This document shows, piece after piece, positions 26,244 through 35,094 of a stretch of DNA of 64,000 nt (the first letter of the stretch is position 1; every line of letters starts with the position of its first letter). The position numbers were made by a program, and so were the translations under genes. The DNA is taken from assembly GCF_900102165.1 (NCBI RefSeq), contig NZ_FNBD01000009.1, positions 1 to 64,000 on the forward strand. Direction: 5' to 3'. A model generated the notes under the pieces. The model made no database searches and was not told where the DNA came from. It saw only the letters and a list, made by a program, of their open reading frames with translations. This DNA comes from Cellulophaga baltica (lineage in GTDB: Bacteria; Bacteroidota; Bacteroidia; Flavobacteriales; Flavobacteriaceae).

Positions 26244-27554
26244 ATGAAAACATTAGACAAAATTCCTACTGGTAAAATAGAAAGAGCAGGAAAGCTCGTG
26301 AAAACAGGGGTTAAAATAGGTGGTAATTACGTAAAATATTACAGTAAGAAGTTGGTAAACCCGGAGTTATCAAAAGATGAGCTCAATGAAGATAATGCGG
26401 GTGATATTTATGACGGACTCAAAAGCTTAAAAGGTAGTGCGCTTAAAGTAGCACAAATGCTAAGCATGGAGAAAAACATTTTGCCTTCTGCTTATGTAGA
26501 AAAGTTTTCATTATCTCAGTTTTCAGTTCCTCCGCTATCTGCCCCGTTGGTGCGCAAAACGTTCAAAAAGTATTTAGGGAAATACCCTGAGGAAGTATAT
26601 GATACTTTTGATAAAGATTCTATAAATGCAGCGAGTATAGGTCAGGTGCATAAGGCTACCAAAGATGGGAAAACCTTGGCAGTAAAAATTCAGTATCCAG
26701 GGGTGTCAGAAAGTATATCTAGTGATTTGGCTATTGTTAAACCTATAGCCATACGCATGTTTAACTTAAAAGGTAAAGATTCAGATAAATATTTTAAAGA
26801 AGTAGAGAATAAACTGGTTGAAGAAACCAACTATATTCATGAAATGAAGCAAAGTCAGGAAATAACAAAAGCATGTACGGTAATTCCGAATATGGAATTC
26901 CCAGAATATTATCCAAAATTGTCTAGTGAACGGATTATTACTATGGACTGGATGAATGGGATTCATTTAAGTGAGTTTGCTAAAACAGATTTTAGCGCAG
27001 CGGAAGGAAATACATTGGGGCAGGCTTTATGGGATTTCTATATGTTCCAAATTCACGGCCTAAGAAAAGTACACGCAGACCCGCATCCAGGAAATTTCTT
27101 AGTGAGCAAAGACAACACACTTATTGCTATAGATTTTGGTTGCATTAAAGAAGTGCCAGATGAATTCTACATACCTTACTTCGAACTTGCGAAGAAAGAG
27201 GTTATTGAAAACGATTCGCACTTTATGGAAAAATTGTACGAGTTAGAAATTCTTACTCCTACAGATTCAGAACAAGAAATTATATTTTTCAAAGCCTTGT
27301 TTAAAGAGATGTTATTGTTATTCACATCGCCTTTTAATGGAGATACGTTTGATTTTGGTTCAGATGATTTTTGGCATCAAATTGCCGATTTAAGTCAGCG
27401 GTATTCTAAAGATGATCAGATTAGAAAAATGAATGGTAATAGAGGTTCTAAGCATTTCTTATATATGAATAGAACGTTCTTCGGACTCTTTAATTTACTG
27501 CACGATTTAAAAGCTAAGGTTGAGGTTAATAACTTTAGAAAGTATTTGGATTAA
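26244..27554 (+). CDS. ABC1/AarF/UbiB-family atypical kinase
   Basis: 436 residues. Family motifs: Ala-rich loop AASIGQVHKA, ATP-binding Lys in LAVKIQYPG, catalytic loop HADPHPGNFLV and metal-binding AIDFGCIKE. The diagnostic N-terminal KxGQ motif reads KVAQ (ALKVAQMLS), so the family Gly is Ala. No transmembrane pair is evident at the C-terminus, unlike UbiB. Family members support quinone or isoprenoid lipid metabolism as kinases or ATPases; the target here is unknown. Probably co-transcribed with the TetR gene. Confidence 0.88.
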   Translation: MKTLDKIPTGKIERAGKLVKTGVKIGGNYVKYYSKKLVNPELSKDELNEDNAGDIYDGLKSLKGSALKVAQMLSMEKNILPSAYVEKFSLSQFSVPPLSAPLVRKTFKKYLGKYPEEVYDTFDKDSINAASIGQVHKATKDGKTLAVKIQYPGVSESISSDLAIVKPIAIRMFNLKGKDSDKYFKEVENKLVEETNYIHEMKQSQEITKACTVIPNMEFPEYYPKLSSERIITMDWMNGIHLSEFAKTDFSAAEGNTLGQALWDFYMFQIHGLRKVHADPHPGNFLVSKDNTLIAIDFGCIKEVPDEFYIPYFELAKKEVIENDSHFMEKLYELEILTPTDSEQEIIFFKALFKEMLLLFTSPFNGDTFDFGSDDFWHQIADLSQRYSKDDQIRKMNGNRGSKHFLYMNRTFFGLFNLLHDLKAKVEVNNFRKYLD

Positions 27555-27753
27555 AATATCGTTTTAAAATTTAAATATAAAGTCAGTGGTATGTGCAACA
27601 TATTTCTGACTTTTAATTTGTTACGATACCAACTAAATGTATAATTCTGTAATGATTTTACAACATTGTAGAATAATCCTTAAATTGCGTTCTTGTTTAT
27701 TTAATTCGTAACTTAAATAAATGTATAATAAACAGATCAGATAACTAAACTGT

Positions 27754-28764
27754 ATGTATAATTCGAAAATTATAGGCTTAGGACATTACGTTCCTGAAAA
27801 CGTTGTGACTAATGATGATTTATCAAAGGTCATGGATACTAACGATGCGTGGATTCAAGAAAGAACAGGCATTAAAGAAAGACGTCATGTTATAAAAGGC
27901 GATGGCGATACCACCACCACTATGGGGGTTAAAGCTGCTAAAATCGCTATAGAAAGAGCCGGTATTGATAAAGATGATATTGATTTTATTGTATTTGCTA
28001 CGCTAAGTCCGGATTACTACTTTCCTGGGCCAGGTGTTTTGGTGCAACGAGATTTAGGCATTAAAACAGTAGGAGCATTAGACGTAAGAAATCAATGTTC
28101 TGGTTTTGTTTATGCCATTTCTGTTGCAGATCAGTACATTAAAACAGGGATGTATAAGAATGTTCTAGTAATTGGTTCAGAATTACATTCTCATGGTTTA
28201 GACATGTCTACGCGCGGTAGAGGTGTCTCTGTAATTTTTGGTGATGGGGCAGGAGCTGCTATATTATCAAGAGAAGAAGATAATACAAAAGGTATTTTAT
28301 CTACACATTTACATTCTGAAGGACAGCATGCGGAGGAGTTATCTCTAATAGCTCCAGGAATGGGAAAAAGATGGGTGACCGATATTATAGAAGACAATGA
28401 TCCTAATGATGAATCGTATTTTCCATATATGAACGGGCAGTTTGTATTTAAAAATGCTGTAGTTCGTTTTAGTGAAGTAATCATGGAAGGTCTAGGAGCT
28501 AATAAACTAGCGCCAACAGATATTGATATGTTAGTACCGCATCAAGCAAACTTAAGAATTTCTCAATTCATTCAGAAGAAATTCCAATTGTCAGATAATC
28601 AGGTTTTTAATAATATTATGAACTACGGGAATACAACTGCGGCATCTATTCCAATAGCTTTAACGGAAGCTTGGGAACAAGGCAAAGTAAAAGAAGGAGA
28701 CTTGGTAGTGCTAGCTGCGTTTGGTAGTGGCTTTACGTGGGGTAGTGTTATTATCCGCTGGTAA
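27754..28764 (+). CDS. 3-oxoacyl-ACP synthase III family protein (KAS III)
   Basis: 336 residues with the thiolase fold. The Cys-His-Asn triad is visible: Cys115 in NQCSGF, His in PHQANLR (about 264) and Asn in NYGNTTAAS (about 290). KAS III enzymes condense an acyl-CoA with malonyl-ACP to start fatty acid synthesis, or act in specialised lipid pathways. The sequence is more divergent than typical housekeeping FabH, and no fab genes adjoin it, so I do not use fabH. A strong terminator follows. Confidence 0.88.
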   Translation: MYNSKIIGLGHYVPENVVTNDDLSKVMDTNDAWIQERTGIKERRHVIKGDGDTTTTMGVKAAKIAIERAGIDKDDIDFIVFATLSPDYYFPGPGVLVQRDLGIKTVGALDVRNQCSGFVYAISVADQYIKTGMYKNVLVIGSELHSHGLDMSTRGRGVSVIFGDGAGAAILSREEDNTKGILSTHLHSEGQHAEELSLIAPGMGKRWVTDIIEDNDPNDESYFPYMNGQFVFKNAVVRFSEVIMEGLGANKLAPTDIDMLVPHQANLRISQFIQKKFQLSDNQVFNNIMNYGNTTAASIPIALTEAWEQGKVKEGDLVVLAAFGSGFTWGSVIIRW

Positions 28765-28789
28765 AATAGTTCTGAAACTATATATAAAT

Positions 28790-28818
28790 AAACCCCCAAC
28801 AGCAATGTTGGGGGTTTT
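28790..28818 (+). terminator. terminator of the KAS III gene
   Basis: AAACCCCCAACA-GCAA-TGTTGGGGGTTTT, a 12-bp perfect stem with a GNRA-type tetraloop. It also lies 57 bases from the end of the convergent barrel gene. Confidence 0.9.
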
Positions 28819-28874
28819 GTTTTGATACGCTATTCTTAGAAAATTGTACGCCCTAAAGAATTAGGGGGGTTATT

Positions 28875-31325
28875 TTATAAAATTCCGCCACCACTATCTT
28901 TGGTGTTATTATCTCTATTTTTACGTTTGCTAGCCTTATTTTTTCCACTTCCAAACATGTAGGATAAGCCAGCGTATACGGTTCTACTTTCCCAATTAAA
29001 TTCTCCCGTAGAGGCATACGGTCTCGTGCTATCAAAAGCAAAGCGCATGGTGTTAAACACATCATTAAAGTTTAAGCTAAACGTTCCTTTTCCTTCAGCA
29101 AAACTGTAGCGAGCTCCTGTATTTACAAAATACATAGACTTTACGTCAAACTGTATATTTTTGTTAGCACCACGATAGAAACCAAAGATTTGAAAACTTA
29201 AGTTTTTAGTAGCTTTTAGACTGTTATTCATTCTAAAATTCCATGCTGTATTCTCTACCTGAACTTCTTCTATTACAATATCATCAACAGTTGCATTAGG
29301 GTTTTCTGTTGGTAAGGTCTCTGTAATTCCTCGCTGTGTTTGAGAGAATAGATCAAAACTCCCATTAATACTCCACCAGGTTAAGGGTTTGTAGTTCAAA
29401 GATACTTCCATTCCGTAGGCGGTGGTGTTATCAAAATTATCATAGGTTAAGATAAGTTTGTTTAGATCTAAGCGGTCTACATACACAGCTCTATTAATTT
29501 CATCTTTAATTTGACGGTAGAAAACACCTGTGGTAATACTTCCTTTTTCTAAACGTTTGGTGTAGTTAACTTCGTAAGAATTGGTAAACTGTGGTACTAA
29601 ACGTTGGTTTCCAAAAGAAGATATTAAGGGGGTAGACCATTCTCTAATAGGGTTTACTTGTTGTAATCCAGGTCTATCTACACGACGACTTAAACTAAAT
29701 TGAAGTTGGTTTTTCTCATTAGGGGCATACGTAACATAGGCAGAAGGGTATACTTGTGTGTATTTATCCGAGAAAGAGCGTATGTTGTTAGTGTCGGCTT
29801 TTACTTCCACATTTTCTACACGTAAGCCTGCTTGATAGGACCATTTTTTATAATTCTGACCAAAAGTAGCATAAGCAGAATAGATATCCATTCCGTATAC
29901 AAAATCGGTATCTGGTGTAGGTATTAAGTTCCCCGTTTCATTAAAAGATAATCCCGTAGAGGTATAATCTACATTGGTTTCAAAATTTCTAGATTCAAGG
30001 CCTAATTCTAGTTTAGATATAGAGTCTATAGGGTTTACATAATCTAAATTAGCGATACTCTGCTTGCGTTTGGTATCTACCATGTCTACGTAGTTAGGAA
30101 AAACGGTGGCACCAGATGACTCAAAAAAGGCATCTTCATTTTGATTAAATTCATTGTAATCAACCTCCAATTCTATAGAATGACCTTCTTTTTTAAATTT
30201 TACTTTATAATCAAAATTGTATTGCTCGCTCAGGTTGTCTTGAAAATTATCAAAGATTTGATTTGAATTTCTGCTGGCATCGTCATAGTACAAAATATCC
30301 GTGTCTCCTTTTCCTTTTCCGTCAAATGAATTCTGGTTGGTGAAAAATGAAATAGTATGGTAATCATTTAAATAAAAATCGACCCCTATTTTATATAAGT
30401 GCGATTTGTTGTTGTTAAGGAAACTAAACTGCTGTTCAGAATTATCATCCAGTCTGTAAAGATTTCCGTTGTTAACGTATTTACCGATATTATTACCGTA
30501 GTTGCCATAAACATTAAATTTCCCTGAACGATAATTTAGATCAATAGCACTATTAAATTTAGCTTCTTCACCAACGGTTAGCCCGGTGCTTATGGTTCCA
30601 TTAAATCCGTTATTCGCATTTTTATGAAGTATGATGTTGATAATACCGCTCATGCCTTCAGGATTATATTTCGCGGAAGGATTGGTAATTAGTTCAATAG
30701 ATTTTATAGCGCTAGACGGAATCTGTTTTAGTAATTGAGCTACGGGAACATTAGATAACTTACCGTCTACCATCACTCTTACATTAGAATTTCCTCGCAT
30801 AGAGAGCTCACCGGTCTGTTGGTCTATATTTACAGAAGGAATATTGTTCATGATGTCTGATGCAGATGCGCCTGTGGTGGTCAGATCTTTTCCAACATTA
30901 ATTACTTTTCTGTCTATTTTCTGTTCAATAGTAGTGCGTTCAGCGACTACTTCTACACCGGATAATTCTTGAGTTTGATCTTCAAGGTAAATGGTTCCTA
31001 ATGCTATTTTTCTGTGGTTTTTGTCAATAGTAACTAACTTCGAGTAGGTTTTATACCCTATAAATTGAACTAAAAAAGTAAAAGTACCTTCGGGAATATT
31101 TTTGATTTCAAAAGTTCCGTTTTCCTCGGTTATGCCCCCAGTAATAATAGTAGAACTGTCTTCAGACTTTATAACAATAGCAGCGAATGCTATAGGCTCT
31201 TGCAAAGATTGGTCTAAGATTGTTCCTGTAATTGTGCCTAATACTGCATCGGTAGTAGAGGGTTCAGTGTTTGCGAATAATGCACTGTTGATGAGCAGTG
31301 CAATATATAGGATTGCTTTTTTCAT
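28875..31325 (-). CDS. TonB-dependent receptor-type outer membrane beta-barrel protein
   Basis: 816 residues. Signal peptide 1-18. A carboxypeptidase-regulatory-like domain occupies about 30-115 (GTITGTILDQSLQEPIAFAA, LVQFIGYKTYS). A plug domain follows (about 125-235; TGASASDIMNNIPSVNID, MRGNSNVRVMVDGK), then a 14-22 strand barrel of the Bacteroidota OMP_b-brl_3 type. No SusD-like partner is adjacent, so it is not a typical SusCD locus. The substrate may be a peptide, siderophore or other; it cannot be read. The C-terminus carries a charged tail (KRKNRDNN) after the last strand. Confidence 0.9.
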   Translation of the reverse strand: MKKAILYIALLINSALFANTEPSTTDAVLGTITGTILDQSLQEPIAFAAIVIKSEDSSTIITGGITEENGTFEIKNIPEGTFTFLVQFIGYKTYSKLVTIDKNHRKIALGTIYLEDQTQELSGVEVVAERTTIEQKIDRKVINVGKDLTTTGASASDIMNNIPSVNIDQQTGELSMRGNSNVRVMVDGKLSNVPVAQLLKQIPSSAIKSIELITNPSAKYNPEGMSGIINIILHKNANNGFNGTISTGLTVGEEAKFNSAIDLNYRSGKFNVYGNYGNNIGKYVNNGNLYRLDDNSEQQFSFLNNNKSHLYKIGVDFYLNDYHTISFFTNQNSFDGKGKGDTDILYYDDASRNSNQIFDNFQDNLSEQYNFDYKVKFKKEGHSIELEVDYNEFNQNEDAFFESSGATVFPNYVDMVDTKRKQSIANLDYVNPIDSISKLELGLESRNFETNVDYTSTGLSFNETGNLIPTPDTDFVYGMDIYSAYATFGQNYKKWSYQAGLRVENVEVKADTNNIRSFSDKYTQVYPSAYVTYAPNEKNQLQFSLSRRVDRPGLQQVNPIREWSTPLISSFGNQRLVPQFTNSYEVNYTKRLEKGSITTGVFYRQIKDEINRAVYVDRLDLNKLILTYDNFDNTTAYGMEVSLNYKPLTWWSINGSFDLFSQTQRGITETLPTENPNATVDDIVIEEVQVENTAWNFRMNNSLKATKNLSFQIFGFYRGANKNIQFDVKSMYFVNTGARYSFAEGKGTFSLNFNDVFNTMRFAFDSTRPYASTGEFNWESRTVYAGLSYMFGSGKNKASKRKNRDNNTKDSGGGIL

Positions 31326-31556
31326 GAATGTTCGTTTTGTAATTTGATTGATTGATGAATTTCTATATACAGGACGACACTATGTTGTGTTTGTTACAAA
31401 GCTTTTTTGTTTTAACACTTTTTAACATATCAAAATTCGATAGAAGAATAGTTCTCTATTTTGAGGTTAAAATCTAAATTATAATAGTGGTAATCTTGTG
31501 CTATGAATTTGGGCTAAGAATTGGTTAGAAGAGCACTTTGAGGTATATAAAAAACA

Positions 31557-31580
31557 AAACCCTCATTTGCATGAGGGTTT
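31557..31580 (-). terminator. orphan terminator facing left in a 405-base gap
   Basis: AAACCCTCAT-TTGC-ATGAGGGTTT. The T-rich side (GGGTTTTGTTTTTT) is on the minus strand, yet no gene is read leftward into it: the next gene to the right is on the plus strand. Apart from this hairpin and the barrel gene's upstream region I see nothing in 31326-31730. Confidence 0.6.
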
Positions 31581-31730
31581 CTATTATCGATAATGTGCAC
31601 TAAACACTAACCATTAACTATAAAAATACAGCATTAACGACAAATTCATAATATCTTTAGAGTACTAATAGACGTAAAAATCATATAAAAGTTACATTAA
31701 TTAACAATTTTTAACATCATTTTCGGTAAA

Positions 31731-32090
31731 ATGCAAAAAACACTCGTAATTGGCGCTTCGTTAAAACCTAGCAGATATAGTAATATAGCTATAAAAAAGT
31801 TAACAGAAAAATCTATTGAAACAGAAGCTTTTGGTTTTAAGGAGGGCCTTCTTTACGGAGTGCAAATTAAGACTAATTTTGCCGACTTTCAAAATATACA
31901 CACGGTTACTTTATATTTAAATCCAAAAAATCAAGAAGCGTATTATCAAAAAATTATAGATTTAGAGCCAAAGCGGATAATTTTTAATCCAGGTACAGAA
32001 AACCCTAACTTCTATAGCTTACTTCGGGAAAATGGCATAGAGGTTGAAGTGGCTTGTACCCTTGTTTTATTAGCAACAGATCAATATTAA
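31731..32090 (+). CDS. CoA-binding domain protein (YccU-like)
   Basis: 119 residues forming a single Rossmann-like CoA-binding domain (TLVIGASLKPSRYSN at the start, FNPGTENPNF near the end). The related larger proteins are succinyl-CoA synthetase-like; stand-alone YccU proteins have no settled role. It precedes recR by 52 bases, but recR has its own -7 box in that gap. Confidence 0.85.
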   Translation: MQKTLVIGASLKPSRYSNIAIKKLTEKSIETEAFGFKEGLLYGVQIKTNFADFQNIHTVTLYLNPKNQEAYYQKIIDLEPKRIIFNPGTENPNFYSLLRENGIEVEVACTLVLLATDQY

Positions 32091-32129
32091 ATTCTCTTCT
32101 TTAATAGAGAAATAAAACTGATAATGTTG

Positions 32130-32137
32130 TAATTTTG
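32130..32137 (+). promoter_or_regulatory. recR -7 box, five bases from the start codon
   Basis: TAATTTTG fits TAnnTTTG. Only five bases separate it from the ATG at 32143, so transcription would begin at or next to the start codon (leaderless mRNA). Confidence 0.5.
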
Positions 32138-32142
32138 CACCT

Positions 32143-32760
32143 ATGGAATTCTCTTCTAAATTATTGGAAAATGCGGTTTATGAAATTTCGCAACTGCCTG
32201 GTATCGGAAAGCGTACGGCATTGCGGCTAGCATTGCATTTGCTAAAACAACCAGAAGAGCAAACATCTCATTTAACAAGTGCCTTAGAGAAGTTAAGGAG
32301 TCAAATAAAATTTTGTTCTAATTGCCATAATATATCAGATGTCGCGCTTTGCGAAATTTGTGCAAATCCTAAAAGAGATGCCTCTACTATTTGTGTAGTA
32401 GAAGATATTAGAGATGTAATGGCTATCGAGAACACGGGACAATTTAGAGGTATGTACCATGTTTTAGGGGGTAAAATTTCTCCTATGGAATGTGTAGGAC
32501 CGCAAGATCTAACTATAGGATCTTTAGTGGGGAAAGTGAAACAGGGTGGAGTCACCGAATTAATTTTTGCACTGAGTTCTACCATGGAAGGCGATACTAC
32601 TAATTTTTATATCTTTAAACAGCTAGAGGGCACAGCGGTAAAAACATCTACTATTGCCAGAGGAATTGCGGTGGGGGATGAATTGGAATATGCAGATGAA
32701 ATTACCTTAGGACGGAGTATTTTAAACCGTATTCCATTCGAAAACTCTATGAAGGCATAA
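32143..32760 (+). CDS. recR: recombination mediator protein RecR
   Basis: 205 residues. Helix-hairpin-helix near [13 protein letters not shown] (18-30), zinc finger Cys58, Cys61, Cys70, Cys73, and a Toprim domain with [12 protein letters not shown]. RecR forms a ring clamp with RecO/RecF and helps load RecA at gaps. The Toprim loop reads ISPMECVGP, with Cys where many homologues have Gly, a small deviation. Length is normal. Confidence 0.95.
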   Translation: MEFSSKLLENAVYEISQLPGIGKRTALRLALHLLKQPEEQTSHLTSALEKLRSQIKFCSNCHNISDVALCEICANPKRDASTICVVEDIRDVMAIENTGQFRGMYHVLGGKISPMECVGPQDLTIGSLVGKVKQGGVTELIFALSSTMEGDTTNFYIFKQLEGTAVKTSTIARGIAVGDELEYADEITLGRSILNRIPFENSMKA

Positions 32761-32849
32761 GTAAAATAGTTGTAAAAAATTTAAGTAAAACACGATATTT
32801 TTATTATTTTCGCAAAAAATTATTCTGAATAAGTATATTAATTGATGAT

Positions 32850-34196
32850 ATGTCAAAGTTTGAATTAAAATTACCACAGATGGGTGAGAGTGTTGCAGAG
32901 GCAACACTAACTACTTGGTTAAAAGAAGTAGGAGATACTATTGAGATGGATGAGGCGGTTTTTGAAATTGCTACAGATAAGGTAGATTCTGAGGTGCCTA
33001 GTGAGGTAGAAGGTGTTTTAGTTGAAAAGCTTTTCAATGTTGATGATATTATATCGGTAGGGCAAACAGTTGCAATAATCGAAATTCAAGGTGGTGCGTC
33101 AGAACCTGGTACTGCTCCAGCGAGTCAGCCAGCACAAGAGGATGTTGTTGCGGCAAGTTCTATTGAACAAGAAATAGAAAGTGTACAAGAAATAGTAGAT
33201 ACTCCAACTGCAGATTATAGTAGTACAGATCGTTTCTATTCTCCTTTGGTGAAGAATATAGCTAAAGAAGAAGGGGTTTCTGTCGCAGATTTAGATGCTA
33301 TTGTGGGTACAGGAAAAGAGGGTAGAGTTACAAAAAACGATATTCTGGCGTATGTAGAGAATCGTAAAACAGGAAATGTGATGGCTTCTAGCGCAGCTGT
33401 ACCAGCTGCAACCACTAATGTTTCTGCGCAAGCGTCTAGTGCTCCAGCGGCAGTAAGCCAAGCTCCTTCAGAGATGAAAGTTGGTAGTGGAGATGAGGTA
33501 ATCCCGATGAGTAGAATGGGGAAACTTATCGCGCAATATATGCGTGAAAGTATTTCAACTTCTGCACATGTTCAAAGTTTTATAGAAGTTGATGTAACCA
33601 ATGTAGTTAATTGGAGAAATAAAAATAAAATTAGCTTTGAGAAAAGAGAAGGAGAAAAACTTACGTTTACTCCTATCTTTATGGAGGCCGTTGCCGTAGC
33701 GTTAAAGAAATATCCTATGATGAATATTTCTTTAAATGGTGATACCGTGGTTAAAAAGAAAAACATCAATATAGGTATGGCGGCAGCTTTACCGGATGGT
33801 AATTTAATTGTTCCCGTAATTAAAAATGCAGACCAATTAAATTTGGTAGGTATGGCTAAGGCGGTTAATGATTTGGCAACTAGAAGTCGAAATAATAAAT
33901 TGAAGCCAGACGAAATAAAAGATGGCACCTATACAGTAACCAATGTGGGAACTTTTGGAAGTGTTTTTGGTACGCCAATCATCAATCAACCACAAGTGGG
34001 TATTCTTGCATTAGGAGCCATACGTAAAGTGCCTTCTGTAATAGAAACTCCAGAAGGAGATTTTATAGGGATTAGAAGTAAGATGTTCTTGTCTCATAGT
34101 TATGACCATAGAGTGGTAAACGGGGCATTAGGAGGTATGTTTGTGAAAGCAGTAGCAGATTTCTTAGAAGCTTGGGACGTAAATAGAGAAATCTAA
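32850..34196 (+). CDS. 2-oxo acid dehydrogenase E2 component (dihydrolipoamide acyltransferase)
   Basis: 448 residues. One lipoyl domain (1-75) with the modified Lys44 in TDKVDSEV, an Ala/Pro-rich linker, a peripheral subunit-binding domain (about 125-165, YSPLVKNIAKEEGVSV), a second linker, and the catalytic acetyltransferase domain ending with SYDHRVVNGALGG (His and Asp active site). The EIATDKVDSEVPSEVEG pattern and neighbours fit the branched-chain 2-oxoacid complex more than pyruvate dehydrogenase. E1 and E3 genes are not adjacent, so the exact substrate is open. Confidence 0.9.
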   Translation: MSKFELKLPQMGESVAEATLTTWLKEVGDTIEMDEAVFEIATDKVDSEVPSEVEGVLVEKLFNVDDIISVGQTVAIIEIQGGASEPGTAPASQPAQEDVVAASSIEQEIESVQEIVDTPTADYSSTDRFYSPLVKNIAKEEGVSVADLDAIVGTGKEGRVTKNDILAYVENRKTGNVMASSAAVPAATTNVSAQASSAPAAVSQAPSEMKVGSGDEVIPMSRMGKLIAQYMRESISTSAHVQSFIEVDVTNVVNWRNKNKISFEKREGEKLTFTPIFMEAVAVALKKYPMMNISLNGDTVVKKKNINIGMAAALPDGNLIVPVIKNADQLNLVGMAKAVNDLATRSRNNKLKPDEIKDGTYTVTNVGTFGSVFGTPIINQPQVGILALGAIRKVPSVIETPEGDFIGIRSKMFLSHSYDHRVVNGALGGMFVKAVADFLEAWDVNREI

Positions 34197-34213
34197 TTTG
34201 AACAAATTAATAT

Positions 34214-34242
34214 AAAAAAGCTTCCTTTTTGGAAGCTTTTTT
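34214..34242 (+). terminator. terminator of the E2 gene
   Basis: AAAAAAGCTTCC-TTTTT-GGAAGCTTTTTT, a 12-bp stem, 17 bases after the stop. Confidence 0.88.
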
Positions 34243-34293
34243 GTTTTTGTAACATTTAAATAGCGCTAGTTTTTTCTTAAATTTTGAATAAAC

Positions 34294-34301
34294 TATCTTT
34301 G
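34294..34301 (+). promoter_or_regulatory. -7 box before the exonuclease gene
   Basis: TATCTTTG fits TAnnTTTG, 16 bases before the ATG at 34318, giving a very short leader. Confidence 0.45.
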
Positions 34302-34317
34302 AATAAATTCTTTAAAA

Positions 34318-35094
34318 ATGCAATTAAAATTAACACGTCCTATTTGTTTTTTCGATTTAGAAACAACGGGTGTCAATGTAGCAAAAGATCGAGTTGTAGA
34401 AATAGCAATTCTTAAAATACATCCTAACGGGAATAAAGAGAGTAAAACTTGGTTGGTAAATCCGGAAATGGTCATTCCTGATGAAGTAATTGCTGTACAT
34501 GGTATTTCTAATGAAAAGGTGGCTAATGAACCTACGTTCAAAGAGCTTTCGAAAGAAATTTACAACATGATTAAGGACAGTGATTTAGGAGGTTTTAATT
34601 CTGATCGTTTTGATATTCCATTGTTGGCAGAAGAAATGCTGCGGGCAGAAATAGATTTTGACATGAAAAATAGAGTTGCAGTAGATGTGCAAACTATCTT
34701 TCATAAAATGGAAAAGAGAACTCTTGGCGCTGCTTATAAGTTTTATTGTGATAAAGATTTGATAGATGCGCATAGTGCAGCAGCAGATACCAATGCAACA
34801 TATGAAGTGTTATTGGCGCAATTAGACCGGTACCCGGAGTTGGAAAATAACATGAAAATGTTAGCAGAATTTTCATCGCATAAAAGAACCGTAGATTTTG
34901 CTGGCTTTATAATATTGGATGATGAAGAGGAAGAGGTTTTCTCTTTTGGAAAGCATAAAGGTAAAAAGGTTCATGATGTACTTGCAAAAGAACCAGGATA
35001 TTTCAGTTGGATCTTAAATGCCGACTTTCCTTTGTATACTAAGAAAATATTGACACAAATTAAGTTGAGTAAATTGAATAACAAACTAGGATAA
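34318..35094 (+). CDS. DnaQ-like 3'-5' exonuclease with C-terminal DUF3820-like domain
   Basis: 258 residues. Exonuclease DEDDh motifs: Asp13/Glu15 in FFDLETTG, GFNSDRFDIPLLAEE, and the final HSAAADTNATYEVL. The last 50 residues (FSFGKHKGKKVHDVLAKEPGYFSWIL) form a small domain often appended to such exonucleases. It could be a proofreading-like or RNA-trimming nuclease; the short length argues against the polymerase III epsilon subunit. It overlaps the next gene by one base. Confidence 0.88.
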   Translation: MQLKLTRPICFFDLETTGVNVAKDRVVEIAILKIHPNGNKESKTWLVNPEMVIPDEVIAVHGISNEKVANEPTFKELSKEIYNMIKDSDLGGFNSDRFDIPLLAEEMLRAEIDFDMKNRVAVDVQTIFHKMEKRTLGAAYKFYCDKDLIDAHSAAADTNATYEVLLAQLDRYPELENNMKMLAEFSSHKRTVDFAGFIILDDEEEEVFSFGKHKGKKVHDVLAKEPGYFSWILNADFPLYTKKILTQIKLSKLNNKLG

